Positions 8,604 through 17,570 of a stretch of 54,607 nucleotides of DNA are shown here, piece by piece. Below the pieces are notes generated by a model that was not told where the DNA came from, ran no database searches, and saw only the letters and a program-made list of their open reading frames with translations. The position numbers and the translations under genes are program-made. The stretch's first letter is position 1. Each line of letters starts with the position of its first letter. Origin of the DNA: Methylobacterium oxalidis (GTDB taxonomy: Bacteria > Pseudomonadota > Alphaproteobacteria > Rhizobiales > Beijerinckiaceae); assembly GCF_007992195.1 (NCBI RefSeq), contig NZ_BJZU01000055.1:1-54607 (forward strand), written 5' to 3'.

Positions 8604-9269
8604 TCAGGGGCTCGTCGACCAGGGATTGATCACCCGCATCGCGGCGGCCTCCGTCTGGACGGGAGCGGCTTCCTTCGGTGCCGTCCCGCGCTTCAGGCGG
8701 GCCATCTGGCGGCGGGCCTCGTCCGCGGGCAGGGCGCCGACCGGGGCGATCATGGCCGCGAGCAGGCGGCGGGTCTTCTTGTCCACCTGCCGCGAGCGGT
8801 CGACGGGCTCGAACTCGTGCATGGCGTGGCGCTTGTCGGGCGCCCCGGTGAAGACGCGGGCGCCGTCCTTCAGGATCACGATGTCGCCGGGGCGCAGAGT
8901 CTCGTCCTTGAGCAGGGCCGCCGCCGCGCCGGCCTTCATGTCTAGGGGCTGCTGCCGGTCCGTGATGCGGACCTTGAGCGGCTCGGGCTTCGGCAGCGCC
9001 GCGTAGCGGACCTTCGGGCGCAGGCGCGCGGCGCGGGCCTGACGCCGCCCGTAGTAGCGCTCGGGCGCGGGCATCTGCACGTCGGCGGGCGGAGGCGCCG
9101 CCTGCGGCGCGGGCTGCGCCGGAGAGAAGAGTTGGCGGAACAGCCCGCCGAGCCCCTCCTCCTGCGCGTGCACCGCCGCGCTGCCGAGCACCACCCCCGC
9201 CGCGGCGAGGGCGACCACGGCACCATGGCTCAGCGGATGACGGGCGAGGCGGGTCTGGATCGTCGGCAT
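8604..9269 (-). CDS. Secreted protein of unknown function
   Basis: A 221-residue exported protein: an N-terminal signal segment (VVALAAAGVVLGSAAVHAQ), a Pro/Ala/Gln-rich linker, the positively charged ERYYGRRQARAARLR, and a more ordered C-terminal half. The latter contains LRPGDIVILKDGARVFTG and VDKKTRRLLAAMIAPVG. The LRPGDIVIL segment looks like a small beta barrel, but no family can be named. It is convergent with the hemolysin III gene. Codon use and GC pattern match its neighbours, supporting a real gene. Confidence 0.7.
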   Translation of the reverse strand: MPTIQTRLARHPLSHGAVVALAAAGVVLGSAAVHAQEEGLGGLFRQLFSPAQPAPQAAPPPADVQMPAPERYYGRRQARAARLRPKVRYAALPKPEPLKVRITDRQQPLDMKAGAAAALLKDETLRPGDIVILKDGARVFTGAPDKRHAMHEFEPVDRSRQVDKKTRRLLAAMIAPVGALPADEARRQMARLKRGTAPKEAAPVQTEAAAMRVINPWSTSP

Positions 9270-9377
9270 CGGTCCCCTCCGGCAGGCTCTCCCGCGCCTG
9301 CGGCGGGACGTCCCACCTTCAACGGAGGGTTAACGTGACAGTTCCGATGCAATTTCAGGTTCTGACGTACGGACGCC

Positions 9378-9626
9378 TCATCCCGGAGCGGCCTCGTCGC
9401 CCTCGCCGATGCAGTCGAGGGCGCGCTCGACGGCGCTGACCGCGTCGAGGAGGTTCTGAACCGTCCGCTCCACCTCCAGCGGCGGCCGTCCCATCGCGGC
9501 GGCCCGGGCGCTCAGGGCCTCCAGCTGCTCCAGGAGATCGAGGAGATCGCCGGCCACGGCCACGACCTCGCAACGCGCAAGTTGTGCGGCGGGCTGGCGC
9601 TGACGAAAGGGCAGAACGTTGCTCAT
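9378..9626 (-). CDS. Small cytoplasmic helical protein, unknown function
   Basis: An 82-residue protein starting MSNVLPFRQR and continuing with two amphipathic helices (VAGDLLDLLEQLEAL and VERTVQNLLDAVSAVERAL). No signal peptide or metal motif is seen. The heptad-like leucines suggest a small helical hairpin or dimer. I do not recognise the family. A competing longer minus-strand frame (9355-9786) has a low-complexity Arg/Gly translation and was not preferred. Confidence 0.55.
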   Translation of the reverse strand: MSNVLPFRQRQPAAQLARCEVVAVAGDLLDLLEQLEALSARAAAMGRPPLEVERTVQNLLDAVSAVERALDCIGEGDEAAPG

Positions 9627-9869
9627 CGGCGCCAGTCTTCGTCAAAAGCGGCAGGATTCGCCAGGGTCCGCACCCGATCCTCCACACGATTGCCGCGGTT
9701 GCGTGGCCGATTCGACGCGGATTGGTGTGTTTTTCGTGGCCGCCCGGCATCACCCTGCCGGCAACGATCCACCGCCCATGAACCATGCGCTTGACGGGGC
9801 CGCCCAGGCGGCACCACCACGGCGCGGCCCCCGAGCGACGACGCTCAGCGACGAGATCTGGAACACGAC

Positions 9870-10088
9870 ATGCGCCTCAAGCCCCTCGCCCTCATCGCGG
9901 CCCTGGCAGCCGGTCTCGCGGCCTGCAGCAGCGTCGAGGGGCCGGACAGCCGCAGTGGCTTCGCCGAGACGTTCAGCACCGACAACTTCCGCCGCTCGAA
10001 CGACACCAACGGCACCCAGACCCGCCGGGATGTGAACCGCGCCTACACGCAGCCCTCGATCCCCTCGATCGCGAACCGGGGCTACTGA
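9870..10088 (+). CDS. Small lipoprotein, unknown function
   Basis: A 72-residue lipoprotein precursor: KPLALIAALAAGLAAC provides the signal peptide and lipobox LAAC (Cys19). The mature peptide is short and polar, rich in Ser, Asn and Arg (SSVEGPDSRSGFAETFS). It probably sits in the inner or outer membrane; function unknown. A stem-loop at 10155-10177 lies downstream. Confidence 0.65.
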   Translation: MRLKPLALIAALAAGLAACSSVEGPDSRSGFAETFSTDNFRRSNDTNGTQTRRDVNRAYTQPSIPSIANRGY

Positions 10089-10154
10089 CGCGCGTCCGTC
10101 CCCGAGGCACATACCGGGCCCGCGTGAGCGGAGCCCGGGATGGCGGAGCAACGA

Positions 10155-10177
10155 GGCAGGCCGGGAGAGGGCCTGCC
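10155..10177. terminator. Bidirectional stem-loop between convergent genes
   Basis: Perfect 8-bp arms GGCAGGCC (10155-10162) and GGCCTGCC (10170-10177) flank a 7-base loop. It lies between the small lipoprotein gene on plus and an exported-protein gene on minus that end toward each other. There is no long T-run on either side, so it is a candidate terminator or a mRNA 3' stabiliser. Confidence 0.5.
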
Positions 10178-10193
10178 CACCGCTTGCCCAGCC

Positions 10194-11285
10194 CTAACGC
10201 TTGGCCAGTGCGTCGGCGAAGGCCGCGATGCGGTTGCGGGCATAGGTGGGAAGCCCGGCGCTGATCGAGTTGCCGGTGTTGAAGCTCGAATTGCCCATCA
10301 GCACCTGCGCCGGCAGCAGGTTCTTGAGCACCGGCACGCGGGCATACTCGGCCTTGCGGTCGAGCACGTCGGCCTTGATCGCCAGCGCCATGTAGGTCGT
10401 CACCACCGTCTTCATCGGGTCACCCGGCATCGGCTGGAATACGGCGAGGAACTTGCCGAAGCGAAGGATCTGGTTGACCCAGAAGATCGTCTGCTCGAGC
10501 CCGCCCGTCACCGCCGTGTCGACCTTGGTGAGCTTGCCGAGGGCGGCGGCCTCGGCCGGGGGCAGGGTGCGCAACTCGCTCTGGAAGGAGACGAACTCGG
10601 CGATCTTCTTCGAAGAGCCCTCCTCGAGCTTGTTGGCGAGCTTCACGCCGAGCGGCAGCTTGCCCTCAAGGTCGTAGCGGGACTCGATGCAGGCGGCCGC
10701 GTCCGCGCACCACGGGCGGTCCGGCCGCTTCGCGAAGGCGGCGGCCGGGTCCTTGGTCGGGGTCACGTCGGCGGGGTCCAGGGGCTTGTGCTTGATGGCC
10801 CCGTCCATCTTCTGCACGAAGGCGAGGTTCGCGTAGGCCGAGAGATCGATCGCCTCCGGCGGACGGGGCACCACGAAGCGCCCCTCCGCCACGTAGACCT
10901 TGAGGGTCTCGTGCCGGGGCTTCGCGACCCCGTTCACCGTCACCGTGTAGTCGGGCTCCTTGTAGCCGGGAAAGGGCGCGAGAGCGGCGGCCTCGGCCGG
11001 CCGGGTGCGCACCCAGTCGAGATAGGGCGTCAGGCCGTTCTCGGGCGCCGACGGGTTCTCCCGGCGGTCCATGAACAGGATCGTGCCGGGCTTGATCTGG
11101 ATGGGATCGAGGGCGGTGACCGAGGGCACCTCTCGGATGCGCTCGGGGGCATTCGGCACAGGCGCGGCCATGCCGGTTCCCGTCCCGGGTGCCGGCCCTG
11201 CCTGAGCGAGGGCTGGGGCGCCCGCGCCGGCGAGATGCGGTAGGGCGAGGGCGTAGCAAAGGGCTGCCGTCAGATGCGTGCGCAC
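10194..11285 (-). CDS. Exported protein of unknown function, linked to PBP gene
   Basis: This 363-residue protein starts at a GTG and has a signal peptide ending near PALAQA. It then has a Pro/Gly linker and a mostly soluble region with segments IQIKPGTILFMDRREN, FPGYKEPDYTVTVNGV, RPWCADAAACIESRYDLEGK (two close cysteines) and TIFWVNQILRFGKFLAVFQP. I do not recognise a family. It sits 39 bases after the penicillin-binding protein gene on the same strand and is probably co-transcribed, hinting at a role in the cell wall or envelope (inference). Confidence 0.7.
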   Translation of the reverse strand: MRTHLTAALCYALALPHLAGAGAPALAQAGPAPGTGTGMAAPVPNAPERIREVPSVTALDPIQIKPGTILFMDRRENPSAPENGLTPYLDWVRTRPAEAAALAPFPGYKEPDYTVTVNGVAKPRHETLKVYVAEGRFVVPRPPEAIDLSAYANLAFVQKMDGAIKHKPLDPADVTPTKDPAAAFAKRPDRPWCADAAACIESRYDLEGKLPLGVKLANKLEEGSSKKIAEFVSFQSELRTLPPAEAAALGKLTKVDTAVTGGLEQTIFWVNQILRFGKFLAVFQPMPGDPMKTVVTTYMALAIKADVLDRKAEYARVPVLKNLLPAQVLMGNSSFNTGNSISAGLPTYARNRIAAFADALAKR

Positions 11286-11324
11286 GTTTCGGGCCTCGGG
11301 TTCGGAATGTCGGGAAGCGCGGGC

Positions 11325-14300
11325 TCAGTAGCGCGGATCGTCGCCAAAGAGCCAGTCCGGGTCCCGGCGGCGGGGCCGCGGCCAGTCGTCGTCGCCGAAG
11401 GGCGAGCGGCTGGTCTGGCCGGGCCAGGCTCGGTACCCGTCCTGGTAGCCGTCGAGATCGCCCTGCGCGCGCCGGCTGCGGCCGGGCTGCTGCGGGCGCT
11501 GGCCGTAGGGGTCGAGGAAGTCGGTATCGGGGGCGCGGTTGCCGAAGAAGTCGCCGCGCACGTCCGCCCCGTCCTCCGAGCCGCCGAGGCCGGCATCGCC
11601 GTCCTCCGCGTCCGGCCGCATGGCGTAGAGGGTCTCCCGCGGCACGAGCCGGTACTGGGTGTCGGCCATGCGGCCGTCGCCTTGCGTGCGGAAATGCTCC
11701 AGGAAGCCGCCGCCCGCGATGCGCTCGCCGCTGCGCGGCTCGATCGGCAGGTCGATCAGGTTGCGCCGCGCCTCCTGCGACGGGGGGCTCAGCGGAGTGC
11801 GCGGCACCCCGTTCGCCCAGGCCGCCTGCAGGATGGCGCCGGCGATCGGCACGGAGACGTGGCCGCCGGTCTGGCCTCGGCCGAGCGTGCGGCGGGTGCC
11901 GTCGGCGTTGTCGTAGCCCACCCAGACCACGACCGTGATCTCGTTGGTGAAGCCCGCGAACCACGCGTCGTTCTCGTTCTCCGAGGTGCCCGTCTTGCCC
12001 GCGACGTAGGCGGCGTTGCGGGCGAGGGCGGCGGCGGTGCCGTGACTCGTGACGCCCTGCAACATGGTCTTGAGCTGGTAGAAGGCGACACGGTCGGCCG
12101 AGCCGATCCGCACCGGCTCGCGGGCGGCGTGAAGGTAGAGCGGCTTGCCATCCCGCTCGATGCCTTCGAGCGCGTAGGGCGTCGGGCGGGCGCCCTCGTT
12201 CGCCACAGCCGCGTAGAAGGCGGCGAGATCGAGCATGCGCACCGGCTGGGCGCCGAGAACGAAGGGGTAGTAGCGCTCGCACTCGGCGTAGATCTGGGCC
12301 TCCAGCGCGATGTCGCAGACCCGCTGCAGGCTCGCTGGCGCCTTCTCGGCGATGCCACCCTGGAGCAGGCGGGCGGTCACGAGGTTCTTCGAGAATTCGA
12401 GGCCCCGCCGCAGGGTCGTGGCCCCGGCGCCGCCGCCGTCGTAGTTCTTCGGCGACCAGGAATCGCCGATCCCGCCGATGGGCGGCAGCGTCACGGACGA
12501 GTCCATCACGAGGGTGTTGGGCTGCAGGCCGGCGTTCAGCGCCGCGAGGTAGGTCAGCGGCTTCAGGGTCGAGCCGGGCTGGCGCACCGCCTGGGTCACC
12601 CGGTTGAGCTGGCTCACCGGGTAGGAGAAGCCGCCGACCATGGCCAGGATGCGGCCGGTGCGGTTCTCCAGAACGAGCGCCGCGCCCTGGACGGTGGGGC
12701 GCACCCGGATCTCCGCGCGCAGGCTCCCCTTGCCCTCCCGCAGCTTCACCCGCACCGCGTCGTAGAGCTGCAGCTTGCCCCGGGCGATGCCGGGATCGAG
12801 GCTCGCGACGCGCCCGTCGGCGAGCCCGACCCTCACGGCGCCGCGGCCGGTCTCCAGCACCACCGCGAGCGGCCAGTGCACGTCGTAGAGGGGCGCCCGC
12901 GCGCTCTCCAGAGCCCGCTGCCAGGCGGGCTTCGGCCCGGCGGGCTTCGCGGCGGACTGCCTCGCTTGGGCGGCCTTCACGGCCTTGCGGCCGGCGGCCT
13001 CCGTGGCGGGCTTCGGCGGGGGCTGCGCTCCGACCTCCGCCACGGCCGGCGCCGCGGTGGGCGCCGCGGACTCGATCTTGCGCACGGCCTCGGCGAGGTT
13101 GAGTTCGGGCCCCGTGAAGCTCTGGCGGCCGGTGGCGCGCTCGTAGTTGGCGAGGCCGTCCTGCAGCACGGTCTCGACGGCGCGCTGCAGCCCGGCATTG
13201 ACCGTCGAGCGCACCGTGTAGGATGCGGACGTCAGGGACTCGGTCCCGCCGAAGGTGCGCGCCTCGCGGGCGAGGTGATCGACCACGTAGAAGCCGGAAT
13301 CGCGCCGCGCCGTCTCGACGGGCTTGAGGCCGAGATCGGCCTTCACCGCCTGCGCCATCTGCTCCTCGGTGATGGCGCCCTCCTCCTTGAGGCGCGAGAG
13401 CACGTAGGCGCGCCGCTCGCGGGCGCGATCGGGGTACTTGTCGGGGCTGTAGTAGTTCGGGCCCTTCGGCATGCCGGCGAGGAGCGCCGCCTCGGGCAGG
13501 GTGAGATCGCCGACCGACTTCCCGAAATAGCTGCGCGCGGCCATCTCGATGCCGTAGGCGCCGCGCCCCAGGTAGATGCCGTTGAGGTAGAGGCCGAGGA
13601 TCTCGGGCTTGCCGAGGATCCGCTCGAGGCGCGCCGCCACGATCATCTCGCGGATCTTGCGCTCGTAGGTCACGTCGTCGCCGACCGAGAGGTTCTTGAC
13701 GACCTGCTGCGTGATGGTCGAGCCGCCCTGCGGGCGGCCCGGCGAGGCGAGGTTGCCGATGAAGGCACGGATGACGCCGCGCTCGTCGATGCCGTGGTGG
13801 CTCTCGAAGCGCTTGTCCTCGGCCGCGACGAACGCCTTGCGCACGAGCGGCGGCACGGAGGCGATCGGCACGGTGAGGCGGCGCCCGTTCGCCTCGAAGG
13901 TCTCGGCGTACGGCTTGCCCGCCCCGTCGAGGATGACGCTGGCACCGGGGAGCTTGGCGTCCTTGAGCGCCTCGGCGGAGGGCAGGTCGGCCGCGGCCTT
14001 GTTGTAGAAGGCGATCACCTCGGCGGCGTCGAAGGGCGAGTTCGCCGGGCTCTCGCCCTTGCAGAACTGGCGGTAGCTCGTGTTCAACTCGCCGATGTCG
14101 AGCCCGTGCAGGAGCTTCGGCGCGCCCGCGCCCGCCACCGCGCTCGGATCCTCCATCGCGGTCGAGATCAGCTCGTCGAGGTTGATGTCCTCGATGTCGA
14201 AAGCCTTTCGCATGTGCGCGCAGCCGTCGCGCAGGATCTGCACGACCTCCGCCCCGTCCCTGGCCGGATCGAACTGGGTCCTGACCGCATCGGGACGGGT

Positions 14301-14357
14301 CGTGACCTGGCTCAGCGTCAGCGCCGTCGCGAACAGCTTGATCAGGATGATGTTCAT
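11325..14357 (-). CDS. Class A penicillin-binding protein (PBP1A family)
   Basis: A bifunctional peptidoglycan synthase anchored in the inner membrane, polymerising glycan strands and cross-linking peptides in the periplasm. The 1010-residue protein has an N-terminal hydrophobic anchor (NIILIKLFATALTL) followed by an unusual ~140-residue region before the GT51 transglycosylase domain. GT51 motifs are AAEDKRFESHHG (catalytic Glu180), GGSTITQQVVKNL, RKIREMIVAARLE and YLNGIYLGRGAYG. The transpeptidase domain has RQPGSTLKPLTY (Ser596/Lys599 of SxxK), SKN in EFSKNLVTARL and the AGKTGTSENENDAWF KTG motif. A low-complexity Ala/Lys/Pro insert lies between the two domains, and the C-terminal tail is Asp/Arg/Pro-rich. 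Secreted-protein genes flank it on the same strand. Confidence 0.93.
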   Translation of the reverse strand: MNIILIKLFATALTLSQVTTRPDAVRTQFDPARDGAEVVQILRDGCAHMRKAFDIEDINLDELISTAMEDPSAVAGAGAPKLLHGLDIGELNTSYRQFCKGESPANSPFDAAEVIAFYNKAAADLPSAEALKDAKLPGASVILDGAGKPYAETFEANGRRLTVPIASVPPLVRKAFVAAEDKRFESHHGIDERGVIRAFIGNLASPGRPQGGSTITQQVVKNLSVGDDVTYERKIREMIVAARLERILGKPEILGLYLNGIYLGRGAYGIEMAARSYFGKSVGDLTLPEAALLAGMPKGPNYYSPDKYPDRARERRAYVLSRLKEEGAITEEQMAQAVKADLGLKPVETARRDSGFYVVDHLAREARTFGGTESLTSASYTVRSTVNAGLQRAVETVLQDGLANYERATGRQSFTGPELNLAEAVRKIESAAPTAAPAVAEVGAQPPPKPATEAAGRKAVKAAQARQSAAKPAGPKPAWQRALESARAPLYDVHWPLAVVLETGRGAVRVGLADGRVASLDPGIARGKLQLYDAVRVKLREGKGSLRAEIRVRPTVQGAALVLENRTGRILAMVGGFSYPVSQLNRVTQAVRQPGSTLKPLTYLAALNAGLQPNTLVMDSSVTLPPIGGIGDSWSPKNYDGGGAGATTLRRGLEFSKNLVTARLLQGGIAEKAPASLQRVCDIALEAQIYAECERYYPFVLGAQPVRMLDLAAFYAAVANEGARPTPYALEGIERDGKPLYLHAAREPVRIGSADRVAFYQLKTMLQGVTSHGTAAALARNAAYVAGKTGTSENENDAWFAGFTNEITVVVWVGYDNADGTRRTLGRGQTGGHVSVPIAGAILQAAWANGVPRTPLSPPSQEARRNLIDLPIEPRSGERIAGGGFLEHFRTQGDGRMADTQYRLVPRETLYAMRPDAEDGDAGLGGSEDGADVRGDFFGNRAPDTDFLDPYGQRPQQPGRSRRAQGDLDGYQDGYRAWPGQTSRSPFGDDDWPRPRRRDPDWLFGDDPRY

Positions 14358-14456
14358 CGGGGGGCGGGCACCGGCCGTCTGACAGGAACGCGTGAGACCG
14401 CCCCGCGGATCAAGCGCGGCCGTCCCGCCCTAGATGGGGACCACAACGCGGCTGTT

Positions 14457-15047
14457 TTAAGGTGTCTGCGCCGCCTCCCCCTGGATCGTGAAGGGCTGCT
14501 CGACCTCGGCGCTCGCCCGGCGGACCGTGTCGTTGAGCGTGAAGACCAGCACGTAGTCGCCGGGTGGGGCGCCGCTCAGGCTGAGCGTGAGGTTGAGGAA
14601 GAACTCGCGCGCCCGCGCATGGGTCGAGAGGCTGTAGGACTGGAAGGCCTTCTGCTCGCCGAGCACCTCGCCGGACCGCTTCTTGATCGCGAAGTCGATC
14701 GTGCCCTCGAACGTGTAGGTGTCCCCCGCCTTGCGGTAGCCGAACCCGACCGGCTCGACGTAGCTCATCAGCGGCTCGCCCGGCGCGAACACGTTCGAGG
14801 GGCGCCGCTCGTAGTCGCCGTAGAGGGCCGCCTTGCGGCTCACGAACATCGCCCGGCGCGCCGCGAAGGGCAGGCGCTCCCAAGCCTCCGAGGCCGCGCG
14901 CTCGGCCGCCTCGTACTCGCCGAGCGCCTGGGTGCCGGCCGCCGCGGCGGCCTTGAGGCTCGACTTCGAGCCGGACCAGAAATCCTCCGCCGTGGCAGGG
15001 CCGGCGCAGAGGAGGGCGATCAGGCAGACCGCGGCAAGGGTGCGCAT
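14457..15047 (-). CDS. Exported protein of unknown function
   Basis: From the ATG at 15047 this is a 196-residue exported protein with signal peptide TLAAVCLIALLCAGPATAED. An in-frame TTG at 15068 exists, but the ATG has GAGGAG nearby. The mature part has an Ala/Glu-rich helix (LGEYEAAERAASEAWERLP) and a beta-rich half with TYTFEGTIDFAIKKRSG, FFLNLTLSLSGAPPGDYVL and VFTLNDTVRR, suggesting an immunoglobulin-like periplasmic domain. No named family. It follows the 15065-15553 gene by 17 bases and precedes the penicillin-binding protein gene by about 100, so the genes may form one unit. Confidence 0.7.
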   Translation of the reverse strand: MRTLAAVCLIALLCAGPATAEDFWSGSKSSLKAAAAAGTQALGEYEAAERAASEAWERLPFAARRAMFVSRKAALYGDYERRPSNVFAPGEPLMSYVEPVGFGYRKAGDTYTFEGTIDFAIKKRSGEVLGEQKAFQSYSLSTHARAREFFLNLTLSLSGAPPGDYVLVFTLNDTVRRASAEVEQPFTIQGEAAQTP

Positions 15048-15064
15048 GGTCCCGGTCTCCTCGC

Positions 15065-15553
15065 TCAACGGATCGGCCGGACGCTGTTCATGATAGCGGA
15101 GATCTCGGCCTTGTGGGCCGCGCGCTCCTCCTCGGATCCCCAGAGGGTGAGCATGATCACCTGGTTCTCGCCGCCGCTGAGGAGCACGAAATCGACGAGG
15201 GTCTTCCCGTTCGCGTCCCTTGTATCGTAGCGCAGCACCGTCCCCGAGAGGCCGTTGAAATCCATCTCCTTCTCGATCGGCTTCACGCTGTCATCGATCT
15301 CGTTCTCGCGCATCCAGGCGCGGTTCGTTTCCAGCATCGCGTCGAGCTTCTTCTTTGAGGCGTACTCGACGTAGAAGACCACGTCCTCGCCGGGCGACCG
15401 CGCCGAGAAGCCGAAATCGATCTCGCGGACCTTCCAGTTGTCCGGGACGACGACGGTGATGGTCGGATTCTTCGGCGGCACCGCGAAGTTCCTCGCCTCG
15501 GCCGGCAGGGCGAGCACCGCGCAGAGCAGCGCGCCGAACATCATCCGTCTCAT
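15065..15553 (-). CDS. Small exported protein of unknown function
   Basis: A 162-residue exported protein with signal peptide MFGALLCAVLALPAEARN. The mature domain contains ITVVVPDNWKVREIDFGF, VVFYVEYASKKKLDAML, GTVLRYDTRDANGKTLVDFV and VIMLTLWGSEEE, an alternating strand pattern typical of small periplasmic beta-sheet domains in alphaproteobacteria. No catalytic motif is obvious. It is the first gene of the minus-strand run leading to the penicillin-binding protein, and is divergent from the GH13 enzyme. Confidence 0.72.
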   Translation of the reverse strand: MRRMMFGALLCAVLALPAEARNFAVPPKNPTITVVVPDNWKVREIDFGFSARSPGEDVVFYVEYASKKKLDAMLETNRAWMRENEIDDSVKPIEKEMDFNGLSGTVLRYDTRDANGKTLVDFVLLSGGENQVIMLTLWGSEEERAAHKAEISAIMNSVRPIR

Positions 15554-15820
15554 GGTCCGCCTTCGTCAGTCCTGGGCAGATCAGGCGCCTGCCCCCGTTC
15601 CTCTATGCTTCCGCGAGGATTGACGTCGCCTCAATCCGGCTGGTCGAGACGCACGCTGGCGGCCTCCATGAGGCCGGAGGCCGGAAAAACGCCGGCCAGG
15701 GTGAACAATCCCTCTCCGCCCATCTGACGGCGGTAGCGGCGCGACCATTTTACAACCTTAAGCGTTAGGCCCTCGCACGTCGCTCCGAGGGGGCTCGATC
15801 GGCGCGTGCCGGGGGCCCGC

Positions 15821-17485
15821 ATGATCACCGATCTCTGGTACAAGAACGCCGTCATCTACTGCCTGTCGGTGCGCACCTTCATGGACGCGGACGGCGACGG
15901 GATCGGGGATTTCGCGGGGCTGGAGCGGCGGCTCGACTACCTGCAGGGGCTCGGGATCACCGCGATCTGGCTGATGCCGTTCCAACCCTCGCCCAAGCGC
16001 GACGGTGGCTACGATATCTCCGACTATTACGGGGTCGATCCCGACTATGGCTCGCTCGGCGATTTCGTGGCCTTCGCCCACGCGGCCAAGCAGCGCGGCC
16101 TGCGCGTCATCATCGACCTTGTGGTCAACCACACCTCGGACCGGCACCGCTGGTTCCAGTCGGCCCGCTCCGACCCGGACTCGCCCTACCGGGACTGGTA
16201 CGTCTGGTCGGCGGAGCGGCCGGCCAACGCCGACGAGGGCATGGTCTTCCCCGGCGTGCAGAAGACGACCTGGACCTACGACGCGCGGGCCAAGGCCTAC
16301 TACTTCCACCGCTTCTTCGACTTCCAGCCCGACCTCAACACCGCCAATCCGGAGGTGCGGGCCGAGATCCTGAAGATCATGGGCTTCTGGATCGAGCTCG
16401 GCGTCTCGGGCTTCCGGATGGACGCGGCGCCCTTCGTGATCGCGAAGAAGGGGCCCGACGTGACGGGCGAGCCGGACGAGCAGTTCGACATGCTGCGCGA
16501 CTTTCGCGAATTCCTGCAGTGGCGCAAGGGTGACGCGATCATCCTGGCGGAGGCCAACATCCTGCCGAAGCAGGATCTGGACTATTTCGGCGCCGACGCC
16601 GACCGCATGCACATGATGTTCAACTTCCAGGTCAATCAGGCGACCTTCTACGCGCTCGCCGCCGGCGACACGCGGCCCCTGATCAAGGCCATCGACAAGA
16701 CATGGAAGCGCCCGGCCTCCGCCCAGTGGGCCACCTTCCTGCGCAACCACGACGAGCTCGACCTCGGTCGGCTGACCGAGAAGCAGCGGCAGACCGTGTT
16801 CGCGGCCTTCGGGCCGGACAAGGACATGCAGCTCTACGAGCGCGGCATCCGCCGCCGCCTCGCGCCGATGCTGCAGGGCGACCCGCGCAAGATCCGGCTC
16901 GCCTACTCCCTGATGCTCACCCTGCCGGGGACGCCGGTGCTGCGATACGGCGACGAGATCGGCATGGGCGACGACCTCTCGCTGAAAGAGCGCGACTGCG
17001 CCCGCACGCCGATGCAGTGGACGGCGGAGAAGAACGGCGGCTTCACGAAATCGGACCGGCCGACCATGCCGGTGATCGGCAAGGGGCCCTACGGCTACGA
17101 GCACGTCAACGTCGCCGAGCAGCGCCACGACAAGGACTCGCTGCTCGCCTGGATGCAGAGCATGATCCGCCTGCGCAAGGAGGCGCCGGAGATCGGCTGG
17201 GGCGCGGTGACGGCGCTCGAGACGGGCGAGGACGCGGTGCTGGCCCTGCGCTACGACTGGCGCAACAACGCCGTTCTCTGCCTGCACAACCTCGCGGCGC
17301 GCCCCATCGAGATCAGCCTGCGCACCGGCATCGAGCCGCCCGAGGGCAACCTCCTGATCGATCTCCTCACCGGCGCCCGCAGCGAGGCGGCGGACGGACG
17401 CCACCTGCTCTGCCTGGAGGGCTACGGCTATCACTGGTACCGGGTCGGCGGGCTCGACGCCCTTCTCAAGCGCAGCCCGGCCTGA
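15821..17485 (+). CDS. GH13 alpha-glucosidase-type enzyme, trehalose synthase (TreS)-like
   Basis: A 554-residue alpha-amylase superfamily enzyme. The barrel motifs are complete: IDLVVNHTSDRH (region I), VSGFRMDAAPF (nucleophile Asp), IILAEANI (acid/base Glu) and FLRNHDELDLG (third Asp). The N-terminus (LWYKNAVIYCLSVRTFMDADGDG), HRWFQ, FDFQPDLNTANP and PGTPVLRYGDEIGMGD closely follow trehalose synthases that interconvert maltose and trehalose. No C-terminal maltokinase is fused. Maltose/trehalose isomerisation or general alpha-glucan hydrolysis are both possible. The ATG at 15821 is chosen over a GTG five codons upstream because the family begins at this point. Trehalose-phosphate phosphatase is encoded at 53773, far away. 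Confidence 0.85.
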   Translation: MITDLWYKNAVIYCLSVRTFMDADGDGIGDFAGLERRLDYLQGLGITAIWLMPFQPSPKRDGGYDISDYYGVDPDYGSLGDFVAFAHAAKQRGLRVIIDLVVNHTSDRHRWFQSARSDPDSPYRDWYVWSAERPANADEGMVFPGVQKTTWTYDARAKAYYFHRFFDFQPDLNTANPEVRAEILKIMGFWIELGVSGFRMDAAPFVIAKKGPDVTGEPDEQFDMLRDFREFLQWRKGDAIILAEANILPKQDLDYFGADADRMHMMFNFQVNQATFYALAAGDTRPLIKAIDKTWKRPASAQWATFLRNHDELDLGRLTEKQRQTVFAAFGPDKDMQLYERGIRRRLAPMLQGDPRKIRLAYSLMLTLPGTPVLRYGDEIGMGDDLSLKERDCARTPMQWTAEKNGGFTKSDRPTMPVIGKGPYGYEHVNVAEQRHDKDSLLAWMQSMIRLRKEAPEIGWGAVTALETGEDAVLALRYDWRNNAVLCLHNLAARPIEISLRTGIEPPEGNLLIDLLTGARSEAADGRHLLCLEGYGYHWYRVGGLDALLKRSPA

Positions 17486-17570
17486 GCGCGGGTCGCGCGG
17501 AGCGCGGAGGCGCGCTAGAAGGACGGCACCGTCCCGCCCGAGAGGGCGCTCCGATCCGAAACGAGTCCCG

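Noticed and set aside
11274..15230. 1318-codon plus-strand open frame opposite the PBP genes
   Set aside because: Composition is Arg/Gly/Ala/Leu-rich with no domains; it is antisense of the penicillin-binding protein and its companions, whose motifs are clear.
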